This document shows, piece by piece, positions 17,408 through 26,808 of a stretch of 56,501 nucleotides of DNA. Within the stretch, counting starts at the first letter, position 1. Each line of letters starts with the position of its first letter. Below the pieces are notes generated by a model, which did no database searches, had not been told where the DNA came from, and saw nothing but the letters and a program-made list of their open reading frames with translations. The position numbers and the translations under genes were made by a program. The stretch comes from an uncultured SAR116 cluster alpha proteobacterium (GTDB taxonomy: Bacteria > Pseudomonadota > Alphaproteobacteria > Puniceispirillales > Marisalimonadaceae): NCBI GenBank assembly GCA_902578805.1, contig CACHEH010000007.1, positions 1-56,501 of the forward strand. Direction: 5' to 3'.

Positions 17408-18427
17408 ATGCCTACAATAGTTTACCTTGATACTTTACCTGCCCAAAATGGTTTAGATATTTTACATTCTCAATCTAAAGTTGAAATATTAAAAATTAAT
17501 AGTTCTGATAATGAAGAAAAGTGCATGTCAATTTTGCAAAAAGCTGATGCATATCAAGTCGGGGCAGCAAGAGATGAGGTCCCAAAATATTTACAAGTTG
17601 ATAAACAATTTTTAAGCAAAGTACCTAACTTAATTGTTGTCTCTTCTTCTGGTGCAGGCTACGACACTATTGATGTTGAGGCATGTACAGATGCAGGCGT
17701 ATTAGTAGTTAATCAAACTGGCGGAAATGCTGAAGGTGTTGCAGAGCACGCAGTAGGTATGATTTTGAATTTATTTAAAAGAATTGGTGAATGTGACCAC
17801 GCTCTGAGAAGAGGTTGGAACGAGCCAAGAGTGAGTTTAATGGGTAAGGATCTTTTAAATAAAAATGTTGGAATTATAGGTCTTGGAAATACAGGTGGCA
17901 GAGTTGCAGAAATATGTAAAGTTGCATTTAATTGTAATATTTTGGCTTATGATCCTTACTTATCTGAAGAAACTTTTAAAAAGAAACATGCAAGCAAAAC
18001 CGAATTAGATATTTTATTATCAGAAAGTGACGTTGTCTCTGTTCATATACCCTTAAATAAAGAAACAAATAATATGATTAATAAAGATTGGTTCAAGAAA
18101 ATGAAAAAAGGAAGTTATTTTGTTACTACTTCTCGAGGATCAATCCATAATGAAGACGATTTATATAATACACTTATAGAAGAACATTTAGCAGGAGCAG
18201 GTTTAGATGTATGGGAGTTTGAGCCACCTCCGTCAACGCATAAACTTTTAAAACTTGAAAATGTAATAGCTAGCCCTCATACAGCAGGTATTACAAGAGA
18301 TAGTCGAAATAAAATGTCTGAATTTGTTGCAACACAGCTTTTAGATATTTTTGATGGGAAGGATCCACCAAGGCCAGTGAATTCAGAAGTATTAGGAATT
18401 TTTCGAGAAAAATTTAAAAAAATCTAA
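17408..18427 (+). CDS. D-isomer specific 2-hydroxyacid dehydrogenase
   Basis: A 339-residue NAD(P)-dependent enzyme that reduces a 2-keto acid or oxidises a D-2-hydroxy acid. The dinucleotide fold GIIGLGNTGGRVAE is at about 156-169. The three catalytic positions are present: Arg in TTSRGSIHNE, Glu in GLDVWEFEP and His in ASPHTAGIT. GAGGA precedes the ATG. It is followed 17 bases later by an SDR gene. The exact substrate (glyoxylate, hydroxypyruvate, phosphoglycerate or other) cannot be fixed; the C-terminal ACT domain of SerA is absent. Confidence 0.92.
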   Translation: MPTIVYLDTLPAQNGLDILHSQSKVEILKINSSDNEEKCMSILQKADAYQVGAARDEVPKYLQVDKQFLSKVPNLIVVSSSGAGYDTIDVEACTDAGVLVVNQTGGNAEGVAEHAVGMILNLFKRIGECDHALRRGWNEPRVSLMGKDLLNKNVGIIGLGNTGGRVAEICKVAFNCNILAYDPYLSEETFKKKHASKTELDILLSESDVVSVHIPLNKETNNMINKDWFKKMKKGSYFVTTSRGSIHNEDDLYNTLIEEHLAGAGLDVWEFEPPPSTHKLLKLENVIASPHTAGITRDSRNKMSEFVATQLLDIFDGKDPPRPVNSEVLGIFREKFKKI

Positions 18428-18444
18428 TAAAAAAGGAAATATCA

Positions 18445-19179
18445 ATGAAAAATATTCTAATTACAGGAGCAAGCCAAGGCATTGGAAAGGCTACTGCAAT
18501 TGAAGCTGCTAAAGCACAAATGTTTGTAGGAATTAACTATAATCAAAATTCAAAGGCGGCAGAACAATGTCTTAAACTAGTTAGAGATTCAGGTGGTGAC
18601 GGAATTATCTTACAATGTGACGTAGCTAATAATAAATCTGTCAAAGGAATGTTTAATGATTTCTTAGATAAAGCTGGAACAATTGATGGTATTTTTAACA
18701 ATGCAGGAATAACAGGACCAATTTCACCAATACAAGATCTTAGTCCAGACGACTTGAAGATGGTCGTAGATACAAATATATCAGGAGCCTTTTATGTAGC
18801 TCAAGAGTCAGCAAGAGTTATGATTTCTCAGAAATCTGGAACAATAGTTAATATGTCTTCAATTGCCGCAGATATTGGTGGTGGGGGAGAATTTGTTCAC
18901 TATGCAATGTCAAAAGGTGCTATTCATTCTCTTACTTATGGGATGGCAAAAGAACTTGGAAAATTTGGAATAAGAGTTAACGCTGTTGCACCAGGTTTGA
19001 TTGATACTGAAATTCATGCCAAAGCAGGTGATGCGTCTAGGGTTGATAGATTAATGCCGTCAGTTCCACTTGGAAGGATAGGTAGTGCAGAAGAAGTTGC
19101 TAAAACGGTCATGTGGTTATTAGGTGACAAATCAAGCTATATTTCTGGTTCAGTTGTACCTGTTTCTGGAGGTCGTTAA
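18445..19179 (+). CDS. Short-chain dehydrogenase/reductase (classical, FabG-like)
   Basis: A 244-residue classical SDR with intact motifs: TGASQGIGKA at 7-16, NNAGITGP near 88, the catalytic Ser in NMSSIAAD, YAMSK with Tyr and Lys, and the closing PVSGGR. It will reduce a ketone or oxidise a secondary alcohol with NAD(P). AAAAGGAAA lies before the ATG. It likely forms an operon with the 2-hydroxyacid dehydrogenase. A fatty-acid role is unlikely because no fab genes are nearby. Confidence 0.9.
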   Translation: MKNILITGASQGIGKATAIEAAKAQMFVGINYNQNSKAAEQCLKLVRDSGGDGIILQCDVANNKSVKGMFNDFLDKAGTIDGIFNNAGITGPISPIQDLSPDDLKMVVDTNISGAFYVAQESARVMISQKSGTIVNMSSIAADIGGGGEFVHYAMSKGAIHSLTYGMAKELGKFGIRVNAVAPGLIDTEIHAKAGDASRVDRLMPSVPLGRIGSAEEVAKTVMWLLGDKSSYISGSVVPVSGGR

Positions 19180-19181
19180 AG

Positions 19182-20096
19182 TTATAAATTTATATTTGTA
19201 TTAGTACTCAACTGTTCTTTCTTTTTTGCTTGTCTTATACCTATATATGTTGAAGCCCCAAGTATTAGCGCAGACCCAAGCCATAAACCAACATGTGGTA
19301 TTTCGTTAAAAAATATAAAACCTAGTGATACTGACCAAATTAACCTTAAATAGTCTAGTGGAAGAAGTGCAGTAATGTCAGCTCTCTTGAGAGCTTCATT
19401 TAAAAACCAGTGAACTAAAGTTCCAGCTATAGCAATAAATAAAAACATTATTAGCTGTTCAAAAGTAGGCCAAACCCAAACTTGTATGGCAAGTATGGAT
19501 GTTGCAGGTATGAGACCTGCTGCTTGCCAAAATGTTATACTTACAGTTGTATCTGTTTGTGTAAGTTTCTTTGCCATTAACATAGAAGAAGACCACATTA
19601 ATGAAGCACATAAAATTAGTAATGGCCCAAAACCTAATTCAACATCTGGTCTTAAAACAATTAATGCTCCTATAAATCCCACACACATTGCAAGCCATCT
19701 TCTTATTCCAACAATCTCTTTGAGAAAAATAATTGCTAATATTGTTGCAAAAATAGGAACAGTAAACATAAGCGCAGTTGCTTTTGCCAATTCTGTTATA
19801 CTAAGACCATAGAACATACATAACATAGCTATACTGCCAACAACTGCTCTAAATGATTGTAATTTAACATTATTTGATTTAAGCGATACCATACCATTTT
19901 TTATAACTACAGGAAGAAAAATGAGTAGAACAAATATTGTTCTAAAAAAAGCAACTTCAAATGGATGATTATCCTCAGTTGCAAACCTTATTAAACAATG
20001 CATAGTTGTTGCAAAAATGCCTGATAAAACCATAAAGAGTACAGCTAGCAATGCAGGAGATAATGTTTTTATTTCTTTTGATTTATCTTTATTCAT
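19182..20096 (-). CDS. DMT-superfamily EamA transporter
   Basis: A 304-residue membrane protein with ten predicted spans and two EamA repeats (about 12-150 and 160-295). The conserved first-repeat end LKEIVGIRRWLAMCVGFIGALIV is cut here to its core WLAMCVGFIGAL. The second repeat ends ALLPLDYLRLIWSVSLGF. Relatives export amino acids, metabolites or drugs, but no substrate can be read from sequence. It converges on the SDR gene with only 2 bases between the stops. Confidence 0.9.
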   Translation of the reverse strand: MNKDKSKEIKTLSPALLAVLFMVLSGIFATTMHCLIRFATEDNHPFEVAFFRTIFVLLIFLPVVIKNGMVSLKSNNVKLQSFRAVVGSIAMLCMFYGLSITELAKATALMFTVPIFATILAIIFLKEIVGIRRWLAMCVGFIGALIVLRPDVELGFGPLLILCASLMWSSSMLMAKKLTQTDTTVSITFWQAAGLIPATSILAIQVWVWPTFEQLIMFLFIAIAGTLVHWFLNEALKRADITALLPLDYLRLIWSVSLGFIFFNEIPHVGLWLGSALILGASTYIGIRQAKKKEQLSTNTNINL

Positions 20097-20217
20097 TTGG
20101 CTGAAAAGATCTGTGATTAAAACTCAAAGATTTCTTATTTATTTTTTAAGTAGATTAAATTTCAGTTTTAAGAATACTTATTAGATATATTTAACATATT
20201 AATTGATTGGAGGCAAA

Positions 20218-20943
20218 ATGTTAAAAGTTAAAGCACTTTTGTTTGATGTATTTGGGACTGTTGTTGATTGGAGGACTGGTATAGCCAGAGAAGTAGAGAG
20301 TGTTGCAAAGAAAAACGATATTTCATTAGATCCTTTTGATTTTGCCGACGCATGGAGAGCAGAATATCAACCAGCTATGGAGGAGATAAGAAAGGGAAGA
20401 AGATCATTTACTATACTTGATATTTTACACACGGAAAATTTGAAAAAAATTGCTTCAAAATTTAATTTGCATAATCTATCAGATGAAGATTTTAAAATAC
20501 TCGTAAAAGCTTGGCATAGACTTCCTGGTTGGCCAGACAGCAGCGAAGGTCTTAATGCCCTAAAGAATAAATATATCCTTGCCACCCAATCTAATGGAAA
20601 TATAGCCTTAATAGTTAATATGGCAAAATTTTCAAATCTTAATTGGGATGTCATTTTAGGAGCAGAAGTAATTGGTCATTATAAACCTGAGCCAGAAGCT
20701 TACTTGAAAGCTTGTAGTTCTCTTGATTTAAAAACAGAAGAATGTTTGATGGTTGCAGCTCACGATGATGATCTAAAAGCGGCTAGCCTTCAGGGTATGA
20801 AAACTGCTTATGTTCACAGACCTTTTGAGTACGGCAAGGATAAGTTGTTTGATATTGCTGAAGTAAATGATTATAAAGGTGATAGAAAATGGGATATTGT
20901 TTCAAGAGATTTAAACGACTTAGCAAAACAACTAGGTTGTTAA
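20218..20943 (+). CDS. Haloacid dehalogenase, type II (HAD superfamily)
   Basis: A 241-residue HAD hydrolase with the nucleophile Asp10 in LLFDVFGTVVDW, the second motif Ser/Asn in TQSNGN, Lys in HYKPEPEAY and the acidic motif VAAHDDDL. The FGTVVDWR segment matches L-2-haloacid dehalogenases and their close relatives, which release halide from 2-haloacids. The ATG at 20218 follows TGGAGG, which rules out the upstream in-frame ATG at 20203. A phosphatase role for a related HAD cannot be excluded. Confidence 0.88.
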   Translation: MLKVKALLFDVFGTVVDWRTGIAREVESVAKKNDISLDPFDFADAWRAEYQPAMEEIRKGRRSFTILDILHTENLKKIASKFNLHNLSDEDFKILVKAWHRLPGWPDSSEGLNALKNKYILATQSNGNIALIVNMAKFSNLNWDVILGAEVIGHYKPEPEAYLKACSSLDLKTEECLMVAAHDDDLKAASLQGMKTAYVHRPFEYGKDKLFDIAEVNDYKGDRKWDIVSRDLNDLAKQLGC

Positions 20944-20980
20944 TTAAAAATTTAAAATAACAGAAAGTTTCAAATAAATC

Positions 20981-21748
20981 ATGTCTTCAAATAAACCAAT
21001 AATTGGTATATCAACTAATGAAATTATTAATTTTGGTGGTAGGCAAGTCTCTCATTCAACAGGTCTGAGGTATGTAAATGCAGTATCTAAATTTAGTAAC
21101 GCAATACCAATTTTAATTCCCTCATATATAAAAGGTAAAGACCTAGATCTACTCCTAAAAAAAATCGATGGTATAGTTTTAACTGGAGGAAGAGCAAACG
21201 TTGAGCCGCATCATTTTGGAGGTAATCCATTCCCGCCAGATGAGCCAATTGATGTTGGAAGAGACGAGATTGTTTTAGAAATGATACCTAAATGTGTTAG
21301 CTTAGGTATTCCAATTTTTGGAATTTGTAGAGGCATCCAAGAAATGAATGTAGCCTTTGGTGGAACATTGCATTATCGGGTACATTTGCTGGATGACAAA
21401 AATGATCATCGTATGCCCAGAGGAGATGATGTAACGGTTGAGCAAATTTTTAAATTGAAACATAGAATTGATTTTGTAAAAAACAGCTATTTTTCAAAAT
21501 TACTTAAAAAGGACTCTTGTTTAGTTAATTCACTTCATGGTCAGGCTATCGATATTATTGCTAATAATTTAAGAATAGAAGCTTTTTCAGATGATGGAAT
21601 TATTGAAGCAGTTAGTATTCCTGATCATTCTTCATTTGCAATAGGCGTTCAGTGGCATGCCGAATATGAACCTGAAAAAAACGAATTAAACAGATGTTTG
21701 TTTGCTGAGTTTGGATCAGCATGTTCAATTTATTCAAAAAGAAAGTAA
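20981..21748 (+). CDS. Class I glutamine amidotransferase-like (PuuD-type gamma-glutamyl hydrolase)
   Basis: A 255-residue peptidase C26 protein. The nucleophile elbow FGICRGIQEMN holds the catalytic Cys. The His-containing GVQWHAEYEP segment near residue 230 completes the site. Members such as PuuD split gamma-glutamyl-GABA in putrescine use. It has no synthase domain, so it is a hydrolase rather than part of a biosynthetic amidotransferase. It follows the HAD gene by 37 bases. The other Puu pathway genes are absent, so the substrate may be another gamma-glutamyl amide. Confidence 0.88.
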   Translation: MSSNKPIIGISTNEIINFGGRQVSHSTGLRYVNAVSKFSNAIPILIPSYIKGKDLDLLLKKIDGIVLTGGRANVEPHHFGGNPFPPDEPIDVGRDEIVLEMIPKCVSLGIPIFGICRGIQEMNVAFGGTLHYRVHLLDDKNDHRMPRGDDVTVEQIFKLKHRIDFVKNSYFSKLLKKDSCLVNSLHGQAIDIIANNLRIEAFSDDGIIEAVSIPDHSSFAIGVQWHAEYEPEKNELNRCLFAEFGSACSIYSKRK

Positions 21749-21754
21749 AACAAT

Positions 21755-22687
21755 TTAAATTGGTGAGTTTGGACCTAAAGGTATAATTCTATATGGATTT
21801 ATATGTTCGTGAGAATAATAATAATGTCTTTTGATATGATCAAAATTTGTTGTTGTATTTATAGCTGGATTGTTAAACATTCTTTTTACATAAGAACTAA
21901 TATTCTTAAACTCATTTATTTTTTTCAGATTACATTTGAAATGAACATAATAAACGCTATCAAATCTTAATAATGTAGGAATTAATCTGATATCTGCTTC
22001 AGTTAGCACATTTCCAACTAAATATTCTTTATCCTCTAGGATTTCATCAATCATTTCTAATGATGAAAATAATTTTGTTACTGCATCTTCATACGCTTCT
22101 TGAGTTCTTGAAAAACCAGATTTGTAAACACCATTATTAATGTTCTCGTAAATTACTTTATTAATTTTATCAATTTCAATTCTTAAATTTGATGGATAGT
22201 AATCATCATAATTTTTTGTAATATAATTGAATGCACTATTCATTATCCGGATTATTTCAGCAGACTCATTATTTACAATTGTATTAGTTTTTTTATCCCA
22301 TAAAATAGGAACTGTTGCTTTCGAAGACACGTTTTTATCTGAAATTTGATAGATTTCATGTACATACTTTTTACCATACAAGCTATCGCCTGTTGTTTTT
22401 GGAAAGTTTTTCGAAAAGGACCAACCATTTTCAAGCATATCTGGATGCAGATAATCCACAGAGATATGGTTCTCAAGTTTTTTTAAAAACCTAAATATTA
22501 ACGTTCTATGAGCCCATGGACATGCATAACTTACATATAAGTGATATCTATTTGTTTCAGGTTTATAAATTTGGCCATTAATACTTATTTTATTTCTGAA
22601 AACACTATCTACTCTTTTAAAACTTCCATCTTTTTGATTGTTTGAAACTGAGCTTTTTGTCCAAACGCCACTGACCAATTGTCCCAT
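21755..22687 (-). CDS. Glutathionyl-hydroquinone reductase (Xi-class GST, YqjG/ECM4 family)
   Basis: A 310-residue glutathione transferase of the Xi class. The catalytic Cys lies in YVSYACPWAHR, and the thioredoxin part is followed by a helical C-terminal domain with YLVGNVLTEADIRL. Xi enzymes reductively remove glutathione from glutathionyl-hydroquinones, often in aromatic or chloro-aromatic breakdown. The length fits the family (about 310-330). It converges on the C26 hydrolase gene with a 6-base gap and diverges from the dehydrogenase at 22823. Confidence 0.9.
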   Translation of the reverse strand: MGQLVSGVWTKSSVSNNQKDGSFKRVDSVFRNKISINGQIYKPETNRYHLYVSYACPWAHRTLIFRFLKKLENHISVDYLHPDMLENGWSFSKNFPKTTGDSLYGKKYVHEIYQISDKNVSSKATVPILWDKKTNTIVNNESAEIIRIMNSAFNYITKNYDDYYPSNLRIEIDKINKVIYENINNGVYKSGFSRTQEAYEDAVTKLFSSLEMIDEILEDKEYLVGNVLTEADIRLIPTLLRFDSVYYVHFKCNLKKINEFKNISSYVKRMFNNPAINTTTNFDHIKRHYYYSHEHINPYRIIPLGPNSPI

Positions 22688-22712
22688 AAATTAATCCCAA
22701 AAATTAAATTTA

Positions 22713-22727
22713 GTGATAAATTATCAC
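22713..22727. promoter_or_regulatory. Palindrome GTGATAA-A-TTATCAC, candidate operator
   Basis: A perfect 15-base palindrome in the divergent gap between the glutathionyl-hydroquinone reductase and the lambda-crystallin-like dehydrogenase. Its half-site TGATAA/TTATCA is the same as in the repeats at 1705 and 1747, but in the opposite spacing. A regulator site is likely; the regulator is unknown. Confidence 0.42.
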
Positions 22728-22822
22728 GATTTTCAAAATATAAATAAATAATTTAAGTTATTCTATTAGTTAAATTATAAATAACGTAATAATTAATAGA
22801 AATTAACTCTAAAGGAATTTTC

Positions 22823-23755
22823 ATGAAAAATATTGGTATAATTGGTGGTGGATTAATTGGTTCGAGTTGGGCGGCAATATTTTCTAAAAGTGGTTTTAAT
22901 GTTTTTGTTTATGACCCATATCCTGAAGTTTTTAATGGTTATGAAGAAAGAGTTACTTTGTTTCTTGAAGAATTAAAAGCTATAGATGACAAAGTTGATG
23001 TTGATAAATGTTTAAATAAAATTTCTAAAAATGTAAGACTTGAAGAATTATGCGCTAAAGTCGAGTACATCCAAGAAAGTGCACCTGAAATTTTATCTGT
23101 TAAACAAGAACTATTTGCAAAGTTAGATAACTTATCACCTCAAAATGTTGTGATAGGATCTTCATCTTCAGCGATACCAATTTCAAAAATAACACAAAAC
23201 CTAAGAGGACAACATAGATGCCTGATAGCACACCCTGCTAATCCACCGCACCTAATACCATGTGTGGAAATCTGCCCAGGTGAAAACACATCAACAAAAG
23301 CTATCGAAAAAGCAAAAGAAATTTTTAAACTCTCAGGTTCATCTATTGTAACCGTTAATAAAGAAATTGATGGCTTTATACTAAATAGATTACAAGGTGC
23401 ACTTTTAAATGAGGCTATGCGATTATACTCAGAAGGATATGCGAGTTCACAAGATATTGATGCAACTATAAAAGACGGATTAGGTCTGAGATGGGCATTT
23501 ATGGGACCTTTTGAGACAATTGATTTAAATGCACCAGGTGGAATCAAAGATTATATGGCTAGATATGGCTCTATATTTATTGAAATGGCTAAATCACAAA
23601 CTAAAATACCAGATTGGTCAGAAAATGCTGGTAAAAAACTTGAGGTAGAACGAAGAAAGGTTCTTAATGAAGATGATTTAGAAAAAAGAGCCAAAAAAAG
23701 AAATTTCTTATTAAAACAACTTAGAAGATTAAAAATTGAAAATGATGAAACATAG
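22823..23755 (+). CDS. 3-hydroxyacyl-CoA dehydrogenase-family protein (lambda-crystallin-like)
   Basis: A 310-residue NAD-dependent dehydrogenase with the N-terminal loop IGIIGGGLIGSSW at 4-16, the helical dimer domain with GFILNRLQGALLNEAM, and the conserved His in AHPANPPHLIP. The short single-copy build fits L-gulonate 3-dehydrogenase/lambda-crystallin or carnitine-dehydrogenase-like proteins more than the beta-oxidation FadB class. It starts a tight plus-strand set with a CoA transferase (19-base gap) and an amidohydrolase, suggesting a CoA-linked acid pathway (inference). Confidence 0.88.
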   Translation: MKNIGIIGGGLIGSSWAAIFSKSGFNVFVYDPYPEVFNGYEERVTLFLEELKAIDDKVDVDKCLNKISKNVRLEELCAKVEYIQESAPEILSVKQELFAKLDNLSPQNVVIGSSSSAIPISKITQNLRGQHRCLIAHPANPPHLIPCVEICPGENTSTKAIEKAKEIFKLSGSSIVTVNKEIDGFILNRLQGALLNEAMRLYSEGYASSQDIDATIKDGLGLRWAFMGPFETIDLNAPGGIKDYMARYGSIFIEMAKSQTKIPDWSENAGKKLEVERRKVLNEDDLEKRAKKRNFLLKQLRRLKIENDET

Positions 23756-23774
23756 AAACTAGGAATTTTAAATT

Positions 23775-24959
23775 TTGTTACCACTTGAAAATATTAAAAT
23801 TTTGGATCTGTCTCGTTTGGCCGCTGGTAATATGGTAAGTCATATGTTTGCTGATTTTGGAGCAGATGTAGTCAAGATAGAAAAACTAGGAAAAGGAGAC
23901 GACCTAAGAAATTGGAAAATAAATGGTATATCCCACTGGTGGGCTGTTTATTCTAGGAACAAAAGAAGTATTTCGATAGATCTTAAAAAAGACGAGGGTT
24001 TAGAGCTTTTAAAGGAGTTGGTAAAAACAGCAGATGTTTTTATCGAAAACTTTGTGCCTGGTACCTTAGAAAAATGGGGAATTGGTCCAGAACTATTAAA
24101 TGAGTTAAACAAAAATTTAATTATTTTAAGAATTTCAGGTTGGGGACAAACTGGGATATTTAAAAATGCTCCAGGTTTCGGATCTCTTGTAGAAGGTATG
24201 AGCGGATTTGCAGCAATGACTGGTGAAGAAAAACAAGCTCCTCTTTTACCTCCCCTAGCTCTTGCTGATATGGTTGCTGGATTAACAGGATTTGGTGCCA
24301 TTTTGATGGCTATTTTAGCTTCTAAAAAAAATAATACTGGTGGTCAAGTAATAGACCTGTCTCTTTTTGAGCCTTTTTTTTCAATTTTAGGTCCGTGGGC
24401 CGCAAGTTATAAAATTTCAGGTGAGGTACCTAAAAGAATAGGAAATAGAAGTAATGTGGCTGCACCAAGAGGGATATATAAAACAAAAGATAATAAATAT
24501 GTTTCTTTGTCAGCATCAATGCAGTCAATGTGGGAAAAACTGGCCTTAACAATAGGTTCAAGTGATTTGATTAAGGATCCAAGGTTTTTGACTAATAGTG
24601 ACAGACTAAATAATCAAGATGATTTGGATAAACCTATTTCAAAATTTATTAAAAAATATAACAGAAAAAAAGTCTTAAATATCTTCTTAAAAGAAGGAAT
24701 TACGGTTGGACCTGTTCTAGATATATCGGAAATTATAGAGCATCCATATATACAAGACAGGGCAGTCCTCATTGACCATTTTAATAAAGAATATGGAAAT
24801 GTTTTAATGCATCAGGCTTTTCCAAGATTAAGCAAAACTCCAGGAAAGATAAGACAGTCTGCACCATCTTTGGGAGGTGATACAGATGCAGTACTTAAAG
24901 AGATTGGTATATCAAAAAAACAGATACAGATGCTAAGGAAAAATAAAATTATTAATTAA
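23775..24959 (+). CDS. CaiB/BaiF family CoA transferase
   Basis: A 394-residue class III CoA transferase that moves CoA between carboxylic acids. The opening MLPLENIKILDLSRLAAG and the GADVVKIEK strand are typical. The catalytic Asp is expected in PLALADMVAG, around residue 158-168. It starts with TTG after an AGGAA-like site and follows the dehydrogenase gene by 19 bases. Acceptor and donor acids cannot be read from sequence. Relatives include formyl-, carnitinyl- and succinyl-CoA transferases. Confidence 0.92.
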   Translation: MLPLENIKILDLSRLAAGNMVSHMFADFGADVVKIEKLGKGDDLRNWKINGISHWWAVYSRNKRSISIDLKKDEGLELLKELVKTADVFIENFVPGTLEKWGIGPELLNELNKNLIILRISGWGQTGIFKNAPGFGSLVEGMSGFAAMTGEEKQAPLLPPLALADMVAGLTGFGAILMAILASKKNNTGGQVIDLSLFEPFFSILGPWAASYKISGEVPKRIGNRSNVAAPRGIYKTKDNKYVSLSASMQSMWEKLALTIGSSDLIKDPRFLTNSDRLNNQDDLDKPISKFIKKYNRKKVLNIFLKEGITVGPVLDISEIIEHPYIQDRAVLIDHFNKEYGNVLMHQAFPRLSKTPGKIRQSAPSLGGDTDAVLKEIGISKKQIQMLRKNKIIN

Positions 24960-25040
24960 TTACTAATAAGCAAATTAAAATGATTTATTGACATCAAATA
25001 ATTTAAATAACAAAATATTTATATTAGGGGGTATTTATTC

Positions 25041-26798
25041 ATGGATGGCTTAAATAGAGAAATAAATGATTTTGACTTAATTATTAAAAACGGTACTCTA
25101 GTTGATGGAACAGGAGCCAAGTCAAAACAAGGTGATATAGCTATTAAAAATGGTATAATTGAAGCTATAGGGAATTTTTCGGGTAAAGCCAATCAAATTA
25201 TCGATGCAACTAACTTAGTTGTTACCCCAGGATTTGTTGACATTCACACTCATTATGACGGCCAGGCGATTTGGGACAGCCAACTAAAACCTTCATCAAT
25301 TCATGGTGTAACTACTGTTGTTATGGGTAATTGTGGAGTAGGTTTTGCTCCTTGCAAACCAGAAGATAGAGTTAAGTTAGTTGAACTTATGGAGGGTGTC
25401 GAAGATATTCCTGCTCCTGTTATGCATGAGGGTTTAAACTGGCAATGGGAGACTTTTGAGGAATACATTAAGGCTCTTGAAAAAAATAAATTAGACATAG
25501 ATATATGTGCGCTTTTACCTCACGCAGCATTAAGAGTTTATGTGATGGGAGAAAGGGCAATTAAGCACGAAGTTGCAACTGAAGAAGATATGCAAATAAT
25601 GAGAAAACTTGCAAAGGAAGCTGTTGAGTCAGGGGCTTTTGGTTTTTCAACATCACGCACAATCAGTCATAAGAGTTTGAAAGGAGAATACACTCCAACT
25701 TTGAGAGCTCATGAAGATGAGTTAACTGCTATTGCAATGGGTTTATCAGATGCAGGTGCAGGATTTATGGAAATAGTTTCAGATTGGAATGAACCTGATC
25801 CAGAAACAGAATTTGAAGTTTTAAAGAGAATTGTGAAAACTTCAGGGAGACCAGTTGTCTTTAGTTGCACTCAAAGACATGACAGGCCTCACTTCTGGGA
25901 AGATCTTATGGCAATGGCAAGACAGGCTCAAAAAGAAGGTTTGCCTATTAGACCAGTTGTTACTCCAAGACCTATTGGTTTGTTATTAGGATTAAATGGA
26001 AGTCAAAATCCATTTTCTGGAACAGATACATATAAGTCTATTTCAGATTTGCCATTAGATAGACGCGTAATTGAAATGAGGAAAGATGAAATAAAAAATA
26101 AAATTTTGTCTGAAGATCCAATCAAGGGGAGTACTTTCCCACTAATAAATAGGATTGGATATACTCAAATGTATAGATTTGGTTCACCACCTAATTATAA
26201 TCCTAAGCCAGAAGAGTCTATCGAAGCAATGGCAAAAGAAAAGGGAGTGACGGCAGAAGAACTAGCATATGAAATTCTTATAGAAAATGAAGGTAATAAC
26301 TTTATTTATGCCCCATTGGTAAACTATGCCGATCATACATTTGGTGTATGTAAAAAAATGCTTGATGATAAAAATGCAATAATGGGACTTGGTGATGGGG
26401 GAGCTCATGTTGGTTTTATTTTAGATGCAGGTTATCCTACTTGGCTTATATCATATTGGTCAGTGAAGCAAAAAGTATATTCTATGGAAGAAACAGTAAG
26501 AAGATTAACTTCTGACACAGCAAATGCAGCTGGTTTGAATGACAGAGGCCTTTTAAAAGTCGGTTTAAAAGCTGATATCAACATAATTGACTGGGAAAAT
26601 GTAGGTTCTTCTGATCCATTTATGACACAAGATTTGCCTGCAGGCGGAAAAAGATTAATGCAGTACACCAATGGATATGTAACTACAATTGTATCGGGTA
26701 AAGTTACGTACAAAAATGGTAAATTTACCAAAGAACGACCTGGTACTGTTGTTAAGTCAGTTAGGGATGAAGAAAAGACATTAGAATTTATAAATTAA
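25041..26798 (+). CDS. Amidohydrolase family (N-acyl-D-amino-acid deacylase-like)
   Basis: A 585-residue metal-dependent hydrolase. The strand-1 HxH is in DIHTHYDGQ, followed by HGVTTVVMGNCGVGFAPC, a stretch shared with D-aminoacylases and related enzymes. A late GDGGAHVG supplies the metal-site Asp. The length, about 100 residues longer than D-aminoacylase, fits the group annotated as N-acyl-D-amino-acid deacylases of marine alphaproteobacteria. AGGGGGT precedes the ATG by 12 bases. It probably hydrolyses an amide for catabolism; substrate unknown. Confidence 0.88.
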   Translation: MDGLNREINDFDLIIKNGTLVDGTGAKSKQGDIAIKNGIIEAIGNFSGKANQIIDATNLVVTPGFVDIHTHYDGQAIWDSQLKPSSIHGVTTVVMGNCGVGFAPCKPEDRVKLVELMEGVEDIPAPVMHEGLNWQWETFEEYIKALEKNKLDIDICALLPHAALRVYVMGERAIKHEVATEEDMQIMRKLAKEAVESGAFGFSTSRTISHKSLKGEYTPTLRAHEDELTAIAMGLSDAGAGFMEIVSDWNEPDPETEFEVLKRIVKTSGRPVVFSCTQRHDRPHFWEDLMAMARQAQKEGLPIRPVVTPRPIGLLLGLNGSQNPFSGTDTYKSISDLPLDRRVIEMRKDEIKNKILSEDPIKGSTFPLINRIGYTQMYRFGSPPNYNPKPEESIEAMAKEKGVTAEELAYEILIENEGNNFIYAPLVNYADHTFGVCKKMLDDKNAIMGLGDGGAHVGFILDAGYPTWLISYWSVKQKVYSMEETVRRLTSDTANAAGLNDRGLLKVGLKADINIIDWENVGSSDPFMTQDLPAGGKRLMQYTNGYVTTIVSGKVTYKNGKFTKERPGTVVKSVRDEEKTLEFIN

Positions 26799-26808
26799 TC
26801 TTGAAAGA

